A DNA stretch of 64,000 nt, from the NCBI RefSeq assembly GCF_026914185.1, contig NC_070571.1:2666001-2730000 (forward strand), given 5' to 3'. A program made the translations under genes and the position numbers. Positions within the stretch are counted from its first letter, which is position 1; every line of letters begins with the position of its first letter. The notes under the pieces are model-generated. The model was not told where the DNA came from, made no database searches, and was given only the letters and a program-made list of their open reading frames with translations. Shown piece by piece: positions 10,852-22,945 of the stretch. This stretch comes from Puccinia triticina (Eukaryota; Basidiomycota; Pucciniomycetes; Pucciniales; Pucciniaceae).

Positions 10852-12420
10852 TCCCCCCCCAACTTAATGCTGTCCACAGCATTCGTGACAAATGCCAAAA
10901 GAACCTGCTCAACTATTCACTGAAAAGAATCCTCAAATTGTTGTGATTTCCATTTGCCCCAATCCAATACGCCATGTTCCGTTTTTGTGCGTCCAACAGA
11001 TGTCGTCCTAGTATACCGAAGTGCCAGTTGAAATAAAGAACTCCCGAATTACTGATTCATCTCCCCTCCCTACAAACTAGGTCCAATTCCAAGTGCCCAA
11101 CGTCAACCTTCACCGCTCAATCTCCACTGTAATCCCAGGTGTCATTCTCTGATGCCCATCCACGATCCAATGCAAGACGAAAAAAAACATTCCAAATTCA
11201 ATCCCTCTTCTTCTTCATTCTAATGACATTGTCCCAAGGAAAAGGCCCGTTTATTCCACAAAAGGTTGTTGAACATTAGTATTCAATAAGGTCTAGACTC
11301 CTTTGTCCTTTCCGCATGATACCCACCCAATCTGATTCTCCAGATAGTCCAATCCTGATGCCCGCAATTGATGAACCCCGCTAATCCGCAAATTCCTATC
11401 TCGTCCCGTTATTTGGCCGTACGTTTCCAACGTCCATTCCACGCCATCCACATTGCCTGTTTGTATTTTCCTGTTCCAAATATGAATTCATCCGTTCTCC
11501 TATCCCTTTAATCTCCTAATGAATGACTACTGCTGTGCTAAATTGCTTGTAATTTGTGTTGAATTGGCCCACCCTATTCCCTCAGCTAAACAAAGGAAAC
11601 TGTTTGCCTACCAAATGCTTTCCAATATTCTAGATCATTATTGTAAAAGGAACCATATAATCCCACCAATCAGTAATATATATCCTACTGTACTGTCACA
11701 ACACCTTATGAGTATGCATGTTTCCGCTAATACCGTCCATCCTTGTGATATTCCAATCCGCTCCGAGTCCATATTCACACGCCAAAAGATCCTCAATGCC
11801 CTATATCATCACACCAGTCTCAAATTTCTGCCCCATAGGATTACAGATTCATCTATCCTCCCTACTAGCTAGTCCCAGTCCCAGGCCCGTAATGCCCTCT
11901 GCATATCCACGCCTTATTCCGCTTCCTCTATATCCGCATCCGTCCAAAAGAAAAGGCTAGCCACCTGCCAGGTTGATTGGGGAAACAAACAAACATTCTT
12001 TATCTTCTACGTTTCCGGAATAATTTCATCCTTCACCCGTTGATCAATAACACTACTCATTCTCCAAAACTAATCTTCTAGTATCCAATCTCCTAACGTC
12101 CACATTATGAATCCCGCTCGTCCTATGTCACACTGTTGGTCCTGTTGTCCCAATATATTACTTTAATAATCCTTCCACGTTGTCCACTTCTTCTGAGAGT
12201 TTCTTCCTATCCCAAAGTTGTCCTTCTTGTTGTACTCCAAGCATGGCTTCAAAGGTTGTGTCTCTTGATGTCTGATGTTGCCTTCCTTACTAGAATTCAA
12301 ATCTGAAGTTTTGAAGTTTTCCAAGACCTGTCCGCTACGCTGTAACTCTTCTTTAGGTTTGAATATGTAATTCCCTAATCTGCCGTACTTTATACTGAGG
12401 AGCTAAAGAATGTGTAAACA

Positions 12421-12542
12421 TAGCAGTTTTATCTCTTGCTGAGGAGACAAAAGCAGTTTCATCTCTTGCTGAGGAGAGCTAGGCAGTTTTAACTCTTGCC
12501 AAGGAGGCCTAGGCAGTTTTACCTCTTGCCAAGGAGGCTAGC
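12421..12542. repeat. Four-copy tandem repeat inside the LTR element
   Basis: Four copies of a unit of about 30-33 bp containing GCAGTTTTATCTCTTGCTG and AGGAG, in two sub-types (TTGCTGAGGAG and TTGCCAAGGAG). Confidence 0.7.
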
Positions 12543-14883
12543 AGAATAGCTGTTGAAAATCTGTGCTCCATTCTCATCTGACTGAATTCTTGATTCCCTG
12601 GTATTCCTTGTGCGCCATCGCGTATTGCTGCCCTGATTACATTACTTAAGCACACCTCGCTTGCTGCGCCCGGTGCGCTCTCCAATGTTAAGTCCGATCG
12701 TACTGGCCTTGTCGGAGATAAAGCTGGATGCTTCTCCCGCCCATTGGCATGTTGATATCGAATCCTCGACCCTCATTGGTGTCAGTAGCTGCTCGTAGGG
12801 CTGTTTTCTCTTTCTTGATGTATCTGATTTATTTAACAGCTAATCCTTTGCCTTGTTCAATTACAGGTGGTATCCACAAATCGTTGCTCCTGAGTCCAAT
12901 CCAATCAGGATGCAGTCGCTGATTGATCTCTCTTACTGGTAAGCACTTTGAAGATAGCTCTCCCCACGCCTTGTGCTGCATAGTCTGCCACCACGTCCTT
13001 GATATCGTTAACGCCAAACCTACCTTTTTCTCGTCGCTGCTAACATAAGCCCTGCATAGATCTGCTTGAATGACACTAATCTGCTACTATCCACTCGCCG
13101 ATCTCCTGAATGCTCTATTTTATCCAATCTAATCGATTCAATCGTCTACTGTGCCACCTAACTGCTCTACTCAATCACACCATCATCCTCACATGATCGA
13201 TCTCCTTATAACCAATTTCAAGCCTAACATCATATGTATAGCTCCGTCGTCCTTGCCACTCGCCGGTCTTCTTGCTGCCCTATTCAACCAAATCCACTGC
13301 TCGCCATAGCCCCACCATCCTACTATCGCCAACATCCTGACTCTTTTCACCTGTAGATGTCAGTTGCGACCATTCTATGTATACCTCCGTCGTCCTTGCT
13401 ACTCGTCTCCGGCCATTCTACTTCGCCGATCTCCATCCTATCGTCCCTGCTAGCTTGTTGTATCTCAGTTCATCGGTTCTCTGCCTCGTCCTGCTAAAAA
13501 ATATCCCTTCGCCTACAATCTGCCTAACTAAGCTCTCTGATGTTCTTGCTGTCCTTTGCTATGTTTTTTTTTTTTTTTTTTTAACCAACCTGTTCTACAT
13601 CCAAGAATTTCATAAATCTGTAAAAATCACTGCTCTGTCACACTCGTGACACTCCTCATTCCACGTCCCTTTCTTCTTCTCTCTCCTCCGTTCTCGATCT
13701 CGCTCTCTTCATCAAACTCCTTCAAATCGGCTTGACTTGGACGCTCATCTCTTCACTCGATCCTACTCGACCGCTCATCTCATCACTCTCAACAAACACC
13801 TCGCTCAACTCCAACCTCATTCCCTTGACTCTCAACTCTCTTCAATCCTCTTCTTTTCCTTTCTTTCTTCTAAATCATTCCTCCTTCTCATTTGTCTGGT
13901 GAGATCCTACCCTCAGTCTTTCCTCACTCGTCAACTCAAGAACCCCAACTAACCTCAATCTTTCAGCTCTGCACTCTTGTCCTCTCTCACAATTCTCCTA
14001 GTCCTCGCCGCCATTTCTTTCATGTTCTTGCTCGTCAATATGTTGGTTTTCATTCCTTCTTCAATCTCTCATTTCAACCTCCCTTGTCTTCATTTTCTAA
14101 TTCTTCTTTGTTTCAGTGTGTCGGTTTCATTTAGGCAATAAATCACATTCAATTATTCTTTTAAAATCCACCCACCTGAAAGAGAACTCATAATGCCTTC
14201 TTGAAACTGGGCAAGTCATGAACTCATCACCTGGGCTTAACCCAGGTGCAATTCATTAAGCCAAGTGAGTTGTGAGCTGCAAAATACTAAATAAGTCTAC
14301 CTCTGATATAAGATTCTGGAAAACCTACACTGCAATCTGGATACCAACTTGCAATAATGTACTACAAACCAAAAATGAGATCAGCCTTGCTTCATTATAA
14401 CACTATAATTACCTAGAGAAAACAATATCTTAATGTACAATATTTCATGTTGTCCTTAATGGTAGGTGCTATGCTGCAATTGCAGAATTAACACCCCATT
14501 TCCCAAGGTATTACTCTATATACACCAACACCTGCTTCTCTTGATGTGTTTTTCTTTCCAAAAATCCTATCCCTGCTTACCAAAATACTATCCTTGCCTT
14601 CCAAAATTCTTGTTCACGTCCTTTGTCCTTGTTCAAATTCCTATCCTCTCCCCCCTCCTTATTAGCCAAAAGATCCTATCCTTGCTGTCTTCCTTTGGCA
14701 AAATCCTATCCTTACTGTCCTTCGAAATCCTATCTTTGACGCCCCGCAAAATCCTATCCTCACCGTCCTTCAAAATCCTATCCTTGCCGCTGTCCACTCA
14801 ATTACCGTACCCCACTATCAGTCGAAGTTATTGTTGATTTGCTTGAATTGGTTGTTGAATTGATGATCTTGCTGAAGGTAATC

Positions 14884-14903
14884 GGCCACTGTTGGGACAC
14901 CAG
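14884..14903 (-). promoter_or_regulatory. Primer-binding site of the LTR element
   Basis: On the minus strand, TGGTGTCCCAACAGTGG lies two bases inside the LTR end. The leading TGG pairs with a tRNA CCA end. The specific tRNA was not determined. Confidence 0.6.
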
Positions 14904-14904
14904 A

Positions 14905-16191
14905 TGTAGGACTCGTGTGGGACACTAAATATAATTTGGTGAAATATCCGCTGAGGGGGAAATAAATTGCTTAATAGGTTGAAAGGCTATTACAACTTAC
15001 GGGTGGTTTGAAAGACCTGCCCCTCTAATAATACTATGCAAATATCTAAGAGTCTTGTAATCAATATTTATAAAGATATGGCTGATTCCAAGATAGATCT
15101 TACTTTCATATAGTAATCTCTATCAGACCTAGATCACTTGATTCAACAGGCTAGCAAATCTGTTATAACTTCTTCGCTTGCAGGCAATATACTTACTTTG
15201 TTATACTTGTACTAAACGTTACTAATACGCTGTTTAACTCAAACTTGTTGTTGTGTTATGCTTGGTTCTACTACTGCTGAAACACTAATACTGCTACTAA
15301 ACTTCTACGCTACTTGCACTAACCACTAATACCGCTAATAACCACACTGCTGACTAAACTACCATATGTGACCAAACCTTCCTAGGCTGATTGCAACACT
15401 AACTAACTACCGTAACTAACTAACCACTGTGACCAAACCTCTGTAGGCTGATGGGGAAAAGTCTGATGAGGGGAGAAAGGGCCTTCTTATATATTGAAGG
15501 GTGAGGGATTTTTGCTCCAGGGAAGCTCCCCATAAGGGATTATTGCTGCAGGGGATCTCAACTACACAGCCTCTCATGCATTTACTGCGCTGCATGTACA
15601 AACAACGAGGGGTTTATGCTGCAGGAGACACTCAACTACACAGCATCTGCATGCGTGTGCTGCACTGCCTTACAAACAATGAGGGATTTATGCTGCAGGA
15701 GACGCCTCCTGTACATCTTATCTACCTGCATATGATGTGCTTCATGTACAAACAATGAGAGATTTATGCTGCAGGAGACACTTCCTGTACAGCTTATCTG
15801 CCTGCATATGCTGTGCTACATGTACAAACAATGAGGGATTTATGCTGCGGGAGACACTTCCTGTACAGCTTATCTACCTGCATATGCTGTACTATGCGTA
15901 CAAACAATGAGGGATATATGCTGCATGAGGCGCTTGAGCTACACAGCACTTTCATGCATGTACTGCGCTGCATGATGTCATGTGTTGCTATGCAACCAAG
16001 CCATCTTCCATCCTCTTCCACACACTCTGCATCCACTGTCTAACCTGTTCCATTCCCAATGTTGGGGGTCAAGGCCTCTCCTCCCATCTTGCTCCTTCTT
16101 CCCTTCTTCCCCCGCACTGTATTACACACTCCCTATACTATAATACTTCTGCAATGTGCTTTTGGCATTGTCACGCATATGGAACACCACA
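14905..16191 (-). repeat. 5' LTR of the large LTR element (right copy)
   Basis: Identical to 9565-10851 over 1287 bp. On the minus strand it precedes the primer-binding-type sequence, so it is the 5' LTR. Confidence 0.9.
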
Positions 16192-18434
16192 ACGGGCCTG
16201 CACAAGGCCCGCATGGGCCCCTAACAGGCCCGTTGGGCCCATTGAAAAAGTAGCATTTGTTTGGAATTCCAATGCTCTGCTAAAATGTGAAATGGGTCAA
16301 ACTGAATAAAAAACATGGGGGTACATTTTTGGGCAGATTGTTTGGACGGGCCTGAATGAGGCCCACATGGCCCCCACAAAGCCCACTGGCCCCATTGAGA
16401 AAGTAGCCTTGGCTAAGAAAGCATATGCTCAGCTAAGAAATAAAATGTGTCAGACTGAATGAAAACCCTAGGGGCACATTGTTGGGGAGGCTTTTTGGAC
16501 AGGCCTGCAGCAGGCCCGTACGGGCCAACAGGGTCCCAAGGAAAAGGAAAGGGCCTGGACATACATTCTGTGAGTGCACAAATGTCATACAGATGTCAGA
16601 AGCCCTTCAATATCTTCTGTTGATTAGTGGTCAATTGGTGCTGTTCTGAAACATCATATATGGGCATTCTTAACCAAGAATACTTCTGGGTTGGCCAAAC
16701 CAGCTTTGGGTGGGCCCTGACGGGCCTGATGCAGGTCTGTCAATAAGACCTCCCCAAAAGTGTGGCCCCATGTTTTTTACTCAGGTTGACACATTTTTGT
16801 TTCTTAGCTGAGCATAGGCATTCTTGACCAAGGCTACTCTTTCAACGTGCCCAGTGGGCTTTGTGGGGGCCATGTTGGCCTCATTCAGGCCCGTCCAAAA
16901 AATCTCCCCAAAAATGTACCCCCATGTTTTTTATTCAGTTTGACCCATTTCACATTTTAGCAGAGCATTGGAATTCCAAACAAATGCTACTTTTTCAATG
17001 GGCCCAACGGGCCTGTTAGGGGCCCATGCGGGCCTTGTGCAGGCCCGTCCAACAAATCACCCCAAAAATGTACCCCATTGTTTTTTACTCAGTCTGACAC
17101 ATTTTTATTATTTTGGCTGAGCATGCTCAGTTTGCATTTTTTTTCAGCATGGAGTGATTTTTTTTGCAATGATTTTCCCAACCTCAAACTTTGAGTAATT
17201 TTTTTGGGAAATTTAATTATCCTTGAAGTGAGAGGAGATTATAGCAGGCTACAAGTCTTTCAACTTGTTTTTTTTTTCAAAACACAAACTACAGTTTTCA
17301 AATCACTAGAGGCCAAGGCGGCCTCGCCGCTGCAAGCTGAAGGGGTTTGGTCTAGCAGCACATTGCAGATTATTTTTCCACAAATAGATTTGAGACTTGA
17401 GTTCTTCAAACTTAAGATACTAACTCCCGCTTCAGATTGTAAGAGATCCTTATAAAGAAGGCCTGAATCAGGAGGGAGAATTGAAGGATTACATACCAAC
17501 CAGAGACATCAGAGTCTGGAGACTCAGAATTTCAAGATTAAACAGATTCTAATAAAGCTTAAACATTATTATTTATTAGCAAGTGTTGGCAGAAAGAATA
17601 CTTGAGATAAAGACTAATGTGTCACACTCAAGGACCATTTTGGTTGATAACTGATCATGTATTGATTGTAAGTATAAAAAAAGCTGAGATATATATCAAA
17701 TTAATAAATTTTGAGCTGCGTTTGTACATAAATCATGCATTAGGGTGGAGAAGTGACAGGCCCACTGTCACCCTGGTGGGGTATTTGACAAATTTTTAAA
17801 TGACCAAAAATATGGACACCCAAAGCATGTCTTCACACTTCCCTGTTATCAATAATCAAAACTTAACTGGTGGAAAAAGGGCCCATAGTTGCCATGGGCG
17901 AACTCAGCTCATTCTCCACCCCATTATCCATATAGAGATTCATGGCAGAAGTAATAAATAAATCCAGATTTAAGAATGTGTGGCTGTCAAAGGATGAGCA
18001 ACTCAACAATGCACAGTGATGGATTAGAAGAGGACATGAAATGAAATAGTGTATTTCAACAATATTTCATATGGGGCAAAACATATGCCTATCAAAATCA
18101 ATCAGCATTGAATTTTCTCCCTTGGTTTAGACTGCATTTTTCAAACCAGATTGGATTTTTATTTTCAAAAAGAAAGTTTTCAGTAAAGCAGGATCCTGTT
18201 CTCTTTGGACTCATTTTTTTGAAACATTTATCCAAATTTGCACAAAGACTGCAGATTTGGTTTGTTGAATCAGTCATGCCAAACTGGGAGATTTCCATTA
18301 CAACTGAGTAGGAATATACATGAGAGGAAGAAAAATATGAAAAAGAGTCTTCCTGTTGAACATGAAACATCTCCACACATTGATACAATGGAATTTTAAT
18401 ACTACAGCTCAAGTACAGATGTTCATTGCAATAA

Positions 18435-20220
18435 TTAGAGAGAAGAAAGGAAAATTAAAGAAAGCTGTGTGTGTGGCCTGGGCCTCCAGAATCCACTCTT
18501 CAAGGGCCATGCCACTGGCGCTGAGGATGGAGGCGTGTCTCTGGGGGGCAATGTGGGATATGGTGAGGGACAAAGCAACCAACCCGCATGATGGCCCCCC
18601 AGCCCCCAAACACACTCAGGATGTTCCCCAAATATGCGTAGCCGCGCACTCATGTCAAGGCAAAAACCAGCCAGTACATATTGGTCTTAGCGACCTTGAT
18701 GAGCTTACGCACAAAAAAATGTGTGGGGGGTGTTCCAGTAGACAGCCCAAGGCAATGATGCCTAGCTCCCGGGCCTCCTTGAGCTCTTTGGGTAAGTGGC
18801 CCAGGATTGCCCAAGAGCTATAGCAATGGTGACTGCTAGCGAACCGCCCTTTGGCAAGCAGGCCGGGCCTGGGAGTTTGAAGTCGAGGAAGTGGCAAAAA
18901 GCAATCTATGATGACCGGCCGGAGGGAGACGATTCAGTAGAGGTTTAGAGACCATACGCCTTGGTGACTCAATGACTCGTTTGGGTTGCGGGGCCCCTGT
19001 GGCGGGCAACGTGGCCGGACCAACACCGAGGTCGGCTGGAACTCCAAAGCCCACTCCATCTAACTTAGCTGGTGGTTTTTGGGAAGCCTTGAACGCTCCG
19101 GACACCGTTTTGAAGGCTGATTTCAATAGTCTCGTGCCAAACGAATGAATCCACTTGGTACGGGTTTAGAACTGCCAGCTATGATTGATCTTTTCAGATA
19201 ATTCCTCCCCATTTAATTTTTTCTCTCTTTGCGGGCAACTTGCCTGCGCTCTTGGGCCTGGTGGCAAACAGTCCGTTTCTCGAGAACAACCACAAGCCTC
19301 CGTCACCCTGTCTGAGGGAATGGTCAGGTATGTTGGGTTCACATTGATAGGGAGAGGTTTGGGGAGAAAGAGAAACCAACTGATATCCAACTGCAGAATT
19401 GGCAACGCCGATGGTGGTCAACACAAGGACTCATAGTGGCCATCAAACCCCCTGCATGCCGCCCTTATATATGTAGAATGATGACGCGGATCTTATATCG
19501 ATGGGGTCGAGGGTGGGGCAAGCGTAGCCGACGACGCCAGGGGAGCTGCATAGGACTGAATGGAGCCTGAGGCCGAGTCAGCCCGCCGAGCGCATGAACT
19601 CCGCTCGCGTCGTCCGCCGCCGCTTCCGCCCTGTTTGACACTTGGGAGAACGTTCTTGTGACTCTACCGTCCAGTGGAGGTTATGGCTGAACTTGAAGCC
19701 AAGCAGAGTGAGTCTCTTGTCGTCATGGAAGAAGGCCGCATGTCAGAAAATCACACCTGGTGACAACGGTAAAAGGAGGGATAATCTTGGTCCTGATAGG
19801 TATCAAAACACATACTCAATAGGTTTCAAGTTTCAAGGATTCAAGTCCGTAGAGCGCAAGGGAAATCGGACCCGTTGGCGGGGTCACTGACAATCTTGAG
19901 CAGCTATGAGTAGTCCTGACTCATGCACTGTGGCGTAATTTCCGGGCAAAGGGATGATCTAGGCCAGTCAAAGTGTAGTCAAGAATGGTTGTGAGGCCCG
20001 CGGCGTGGGCTGTATTAAGAAGGCGAAGCCAAATGAATGCAGGAGTCAAGGGTATACATTGGTCTCTCATCCGGATCCAAAGTGGCTGGCGCGGTTGCAA
20101 TGGAATCACGTACCGTTACAAGGGCCACGGCGTGTCGTAGGCATAGGCAGGAGGAAATTTCTGGTGGCCTGGGGGTCTGAGAATTGAGTCGAGTGTTTGA
20201 GCGGAGAGCTTAAAAGGCAG
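18435..20220 (-). pseudogene. Captured gene fragments inside Helitron 1
   Basis: Gene-like sequence on the minus strand. A promoter-like TTTTAAGC (about 20210) is followed by a segment that matches the 5' part of the cargo in the 59174 Helitron (20075-20220 against 61447-61590). A second promoter-like TATATAAGG lies near 19470. A frame at 19126-18836 encodes a basic Pro/Ala-rich peptide. Frames break repeatedly. No family recognised; probably pieces of two or more genes. Confidence 0.45.
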
Positions 20221-20264
20221 GTAGTTGGGTGTTGAGCTGAATCCCCACGCGATTGGAGATGCTG

Positions 20265-20678
20265 CCCTTCCAGCTATCCGTTGTCCTCAACCCCTCCGCT
20301 GTTGCGCGTGCGCAGTCTGAGGGGCAAAGAGTGGGCCCCCCATGGGTCTGCAGCCTTCGCTGCGGGCCGGGGGCCTTCATGTCCATCACTTTTGACCCGT
20401 GCACTTGACACGGGCTGGGTGTTGAGCCTGTGGGCACGGCTTTGCCGCTGTTGGAAGGCTAGCTTGAAAACTTGCTTGTGTCTTTTTTGTGATGGGGAAA
20501 CCCAGCATTTTTTTTTTTTTGAGATTTTGGGAAAACTCAGCATTTTTTTTTTTTTTTGAGATTTTGTTAATGGGGAAACCCATGATTTTTTTCTTCTTCA
20601 TTTTTTGTAATTGTAAGGGGAAACCCTTGATCTTTATTTTTTTGATTTTGTCAAAACTGTGTCTTTAATAAACTTGGA
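20265..20678 (-). repeat. Shared 5' module of the Helitron family
   Basis: About 400 bp also found at 47780-48181 and 61620-62001. It includes CCCCTCCGCTGTTGC, GGGGAAACCCTTGATC and poly-T runs on the plus strand and ends in AATAAACTTGGA, whose complement is the Helitron 5' end. Confidence 0.75.
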
Positions 20679-20807
20679 TTTATATTATATGTGACAGATC
20701 ACATAGATATCTGTCACAAAAAACGTGAAATATTAATTTAATATTATTTATAATTATTTGTAATATAAGTGTTACACTGGCTTGCGCTGCGTAGCCAGCT
20801 GACAGAA

Positions 20808-21297
20808 TGAGAGCAATCAAAGAGACACAGAGTTGTACCTCTGAGATAATCAAGGTTCAGTGAGATAGTAATACTTACTGTGAATATCCTAGGTGCCTGT
20901 GATGGTAGGTGTACTGGGAGTGTGGTATCCTCTTTGGTGGTGATCCTGGGTTATCTGGGGGTGTGGTTCTGGGTGTCTGAAGTCTGTAGATCCTCCTCAG
21001 GGGGGATGAAAATTTTCACAGTTTGCTTGTGTAATTACATATGTACATGTGGTTTGGCGCGCCGGGTAGTGCTTACATGTCACAACTGCGCATGCGCGCC
21101 ACCACTCAAGAACTCAGGGAAGGAGTGAAGTTAAAAAGAAATGGTAAGTTGTAACTAGGGTTAAAATTTCATGAGGAAACAGAATATGAAGTCAAAACAA
21201 GTATATCTCTTAAGATGAAAAAGATATGAAGTAATTCATATGTACAAAGGTAGAAAAGGCAGACTTTAGGTCAGCTGTGCTGACTCTAAGGCTGACA
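20808..21297. mobile_element. Truncated LTR of the solo-LTR family
   Basis: Matches the right half of the LTR at 4120-5087, from ACAGAGTTGTACCTCTGAG to the TAAGGCTGACA end, including TGGTTTGGCGCGCC. The other end is missing, so there is no duplication to confirm the insertion. Confidence 0.75.
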
Positions 21298-21617
21298 GAT
21301 CCAGAATCCGGTTGGATAGTGAAAAGTGCTCCAAAGTTGGGATTTATGCGGGTAAACCTCAGAAAACACCCTAAAATTGGGTCTTTTCTTGGGGAATACC
21401 CGTCAAACCCGCATGAATTGGGGAATCCCCGGCATACCCAATCAAATTTGCACTTCTCTGGGGAAATTCCCCTTGCTTTTGTACCTGTTTCCGATCTGGG
21501 AAAATCCAGCCGGATTCCGGATATGACCAGGGTCAGGGTGTGGAATAGGTGCTATCCAGCTCCAGGGCACCGGATTGGAACCTTACCCACCACTAGAGCA
21601 AAGTTAACATACATAAG
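21298..21617. other. Unclassified repeat-like DNA
   Basis: Contains several short GGGTA/TACCC and GGGGAA/TTCCCC inversions, suggesting remnants of a foldback element. No gene supported. Confidence 0.35.
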
Positions 21618-21692
21618 CGCCTCCTCAGAGTGTCCCTTTGGGACGCAGGGTTGGACCCCCCCCCCCCCCAACCCTCTGATCTACAGGCTTTT
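21618..21692. repeat. Mini-element, family P1, with a poly-C run
   Basis: Shares GTCCCTTTGGGACGC with the P1 copy at 32437-32503 (there inverted) and ends in CAGGCTT. A run of 14 C lies inside. Confidence 0.5.
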
Positions 21693-21747
21693 TTAAGCTC
21701 GCCACTGGAGTTGCTCTGAGAAGTCTGTGTCAGAAACCAAAATTTAA

Positions 21748-21819
21748 GTTGTTATGGGATTTAAACCCATGTCCTAAAACTTCACGAGTGATGCTTTTTA
21801 ACAACTAAGCTAAGTGCAC
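21748..21819 (-). pseudogene. tRNA-derived sequence, possible SINE head
   Basis: On the minus strand the order A box (TAGCTTAGTTGTTAAAAAGC), a degenerate anticodon arm with CGT, and B box (GGTTTAAATCC in place of GGTTCGANTCC) resembles a tRNA, possibly threonine-type. The anticodon stem pairs poorly and the T loop is mutated, so it is not a working tRNA. It could be the 5' head of a SINE extending toward 21600. Confidence 0.4.
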
Positions 21820-22945
21820 TGTTTCTGGAGTAAATATCTCAATGTATGGTTACCAAATTTACACTTTTATACCATGTGATCAAGTCTTAAATGTCTTTGC
21901 ATTGCTTGTAATGTTACCAGGATCAAGATTTGTTATCTTTGGGTTTTCAGACTAGATAAGAGAAGATTGTAAAAAGTCTGAGAGTTCCTGCTCAGGTAGT
22001 CTGAATTGGAATGAAAGGTTTTTTTATGACTACACCACCAGTGCAATTTGGTGACCCAAAGACAGCACACATAATAATTTTAATCCAAGCTTAATCAAAG
22101 CAACTTCACAATGGGCCTGTTGTGATGTCTGTTTGTTCTTTGGAGTGGCGCTGGGACACAAAATCTCAAAGCAGCACCTGTGGTGTATGCATTTTAATTA
22201 CCTTTTGGTTTTTTGCAACTTTCACCCTCCCTGCCTGGGAAGAGTAGTCAAGATTTGTTGCATTGCACTGATTGGAGGGTCACTGATTGGAGGGTCCCTG
22301 CAAGACGGCCAAACCAACTCTGCCCCAAGTACAGAGAGACTTGTTTAAGTCAGGTCTCACCCACTTCCATGCATCTCCTGCTTTTGCACTTCATTTCAGC
22401 CCTTTGTGCTTTGCTGCACTTGTTTCAGTAAAGGGAACCATTGCCTGCCATGTAGAAATTTCAAAATCTACCATCAAGGAAGCTTTGGGGGCACTCCCCA
22501 GGGAGTGCCACAGCTGAATTTGGGCTTAGTTTTTGTCTGAACTGGGGCAGAAGTCCTTACAATGCGATGTTTAATTGTTCAATTACTGGGCAAGAACTAT
22601 ATACCAATCTAATTTGGAGTGATATGTAACTTTCAGAAGTGAACTGTCAATCAACTATGTTGAATTCATCTTGAAGTCAAGTTCATGTCAATCCTAACAT
22701 AAGTTCTACATTTCAAAATCAGGTAGCTCTTGCTTATCCAATTTATTTCACATTGGGGTGAACTGCCTTCATCAAATATATATCACACCTGAAACGCAAC
22801 TGCCTAGATTTGGATAAAGAAAATATCAGAAGTGCAAAACGTTTTAATATTTGCACAAGAGCAGTAGAACTGTATTTTGGCTGGGTACACAAGGGTGACA
22901 AAGTTCATAAATCAATCAGCTGCAAATGCCCCTCTGTTCTAAAAA
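21820..22945. other. AT-rich intergenic DNA
   Basis: No supported gene. Includes a perfect hairpin near 22493 (GGCACTCCCCAGGGAGTGCC), repeated as GGCACTCCCTGGGGAGTGCC near 25320. Confidence 0.4.

Larger units (their letters stand above)
10852..14904 (-). other. Non-coding interior of the large LTR element
   Basis: No frame over about 125 residues on either strand and no intact gag, protease, reverse transcriptase or integrase motif found by eye. CT-rich on the plus strand. Contains a short tandem array at 12421-12542 and a poly-T run near 13565. Interpreted as decayed pol plus filler. Confidence 0.6.
9565..16191 (-). mobile_element. Large LTR element with identical LTRs and no intact pol (LARD-like)
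   Basis: Two LTRs of 1287 bp (9565-10851 and 14905-16191) are identical at every base. A 4-bp repeat ACGG flanks the element at 9561-9564 and 16192-16195. Read on the minus strand, the LTR is TGTGGTGTTCC...GTCCTACA. It is followed by a primer-binding-type sequence TGGTGTCCCAACAGTGG, and the purine tract GGGGGGGGA precedes the other LTR. The 4-kb interior has no intact gag or pol frame. A stretch near 11530-11640 on the minus strand looks like a stop-ridden integrase remnant. Identical LTRs mean a recent insertion, so the proteins were probably supplied by another element. Confidence 0.85.
9382..17230. mobile_element. CACTT-ended foldback element split by an LTR retrotransposon
   Basis: Left end CACTTCAAGGATAATTAAAT and its exact inverse at the right, with a 3-bp repeat AGA at 9379-9381 and 17231-17233. 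Nearly the whole element is two long inverted arms meeting near 16650, with GGGCC-rich segments and motifs such as TGTGTCAGACTGA. Removing the LTR element at 9565-16191 leaves about 1.22 kb. CACT- ends with 3-bp duplications fit the CACTA (EnSpm) superfamily. There is no transposase. Confidence 0.75.
17306..20678 (-). mobile_element. Helitron 1 (non-autonomous, gene-fragment carrying)
   Basis: On the minus strand it starts TCCAAGTTTATTAAAG (at 20678). It ends with the hairpin GCGGC-GAG-GCCGC followed by CTTGGCCTCTAG (CTAG at 17306-17309). The flanking bases are A at the 5' side and T at the 3' side, as expected for Helitrons, which insert between A and T without duplication. No Rep/helicase gene is present. 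The first 400 bp on the 5' side match those of the Helitrons at 45357 and 59174. Confidence 0.8.

Noticed and set aside
12728..14134. Several 60-90 residue frames inside the LTR element
   Set aside because: Low complexity and CT-biased; none continues into a gag or pol motif.
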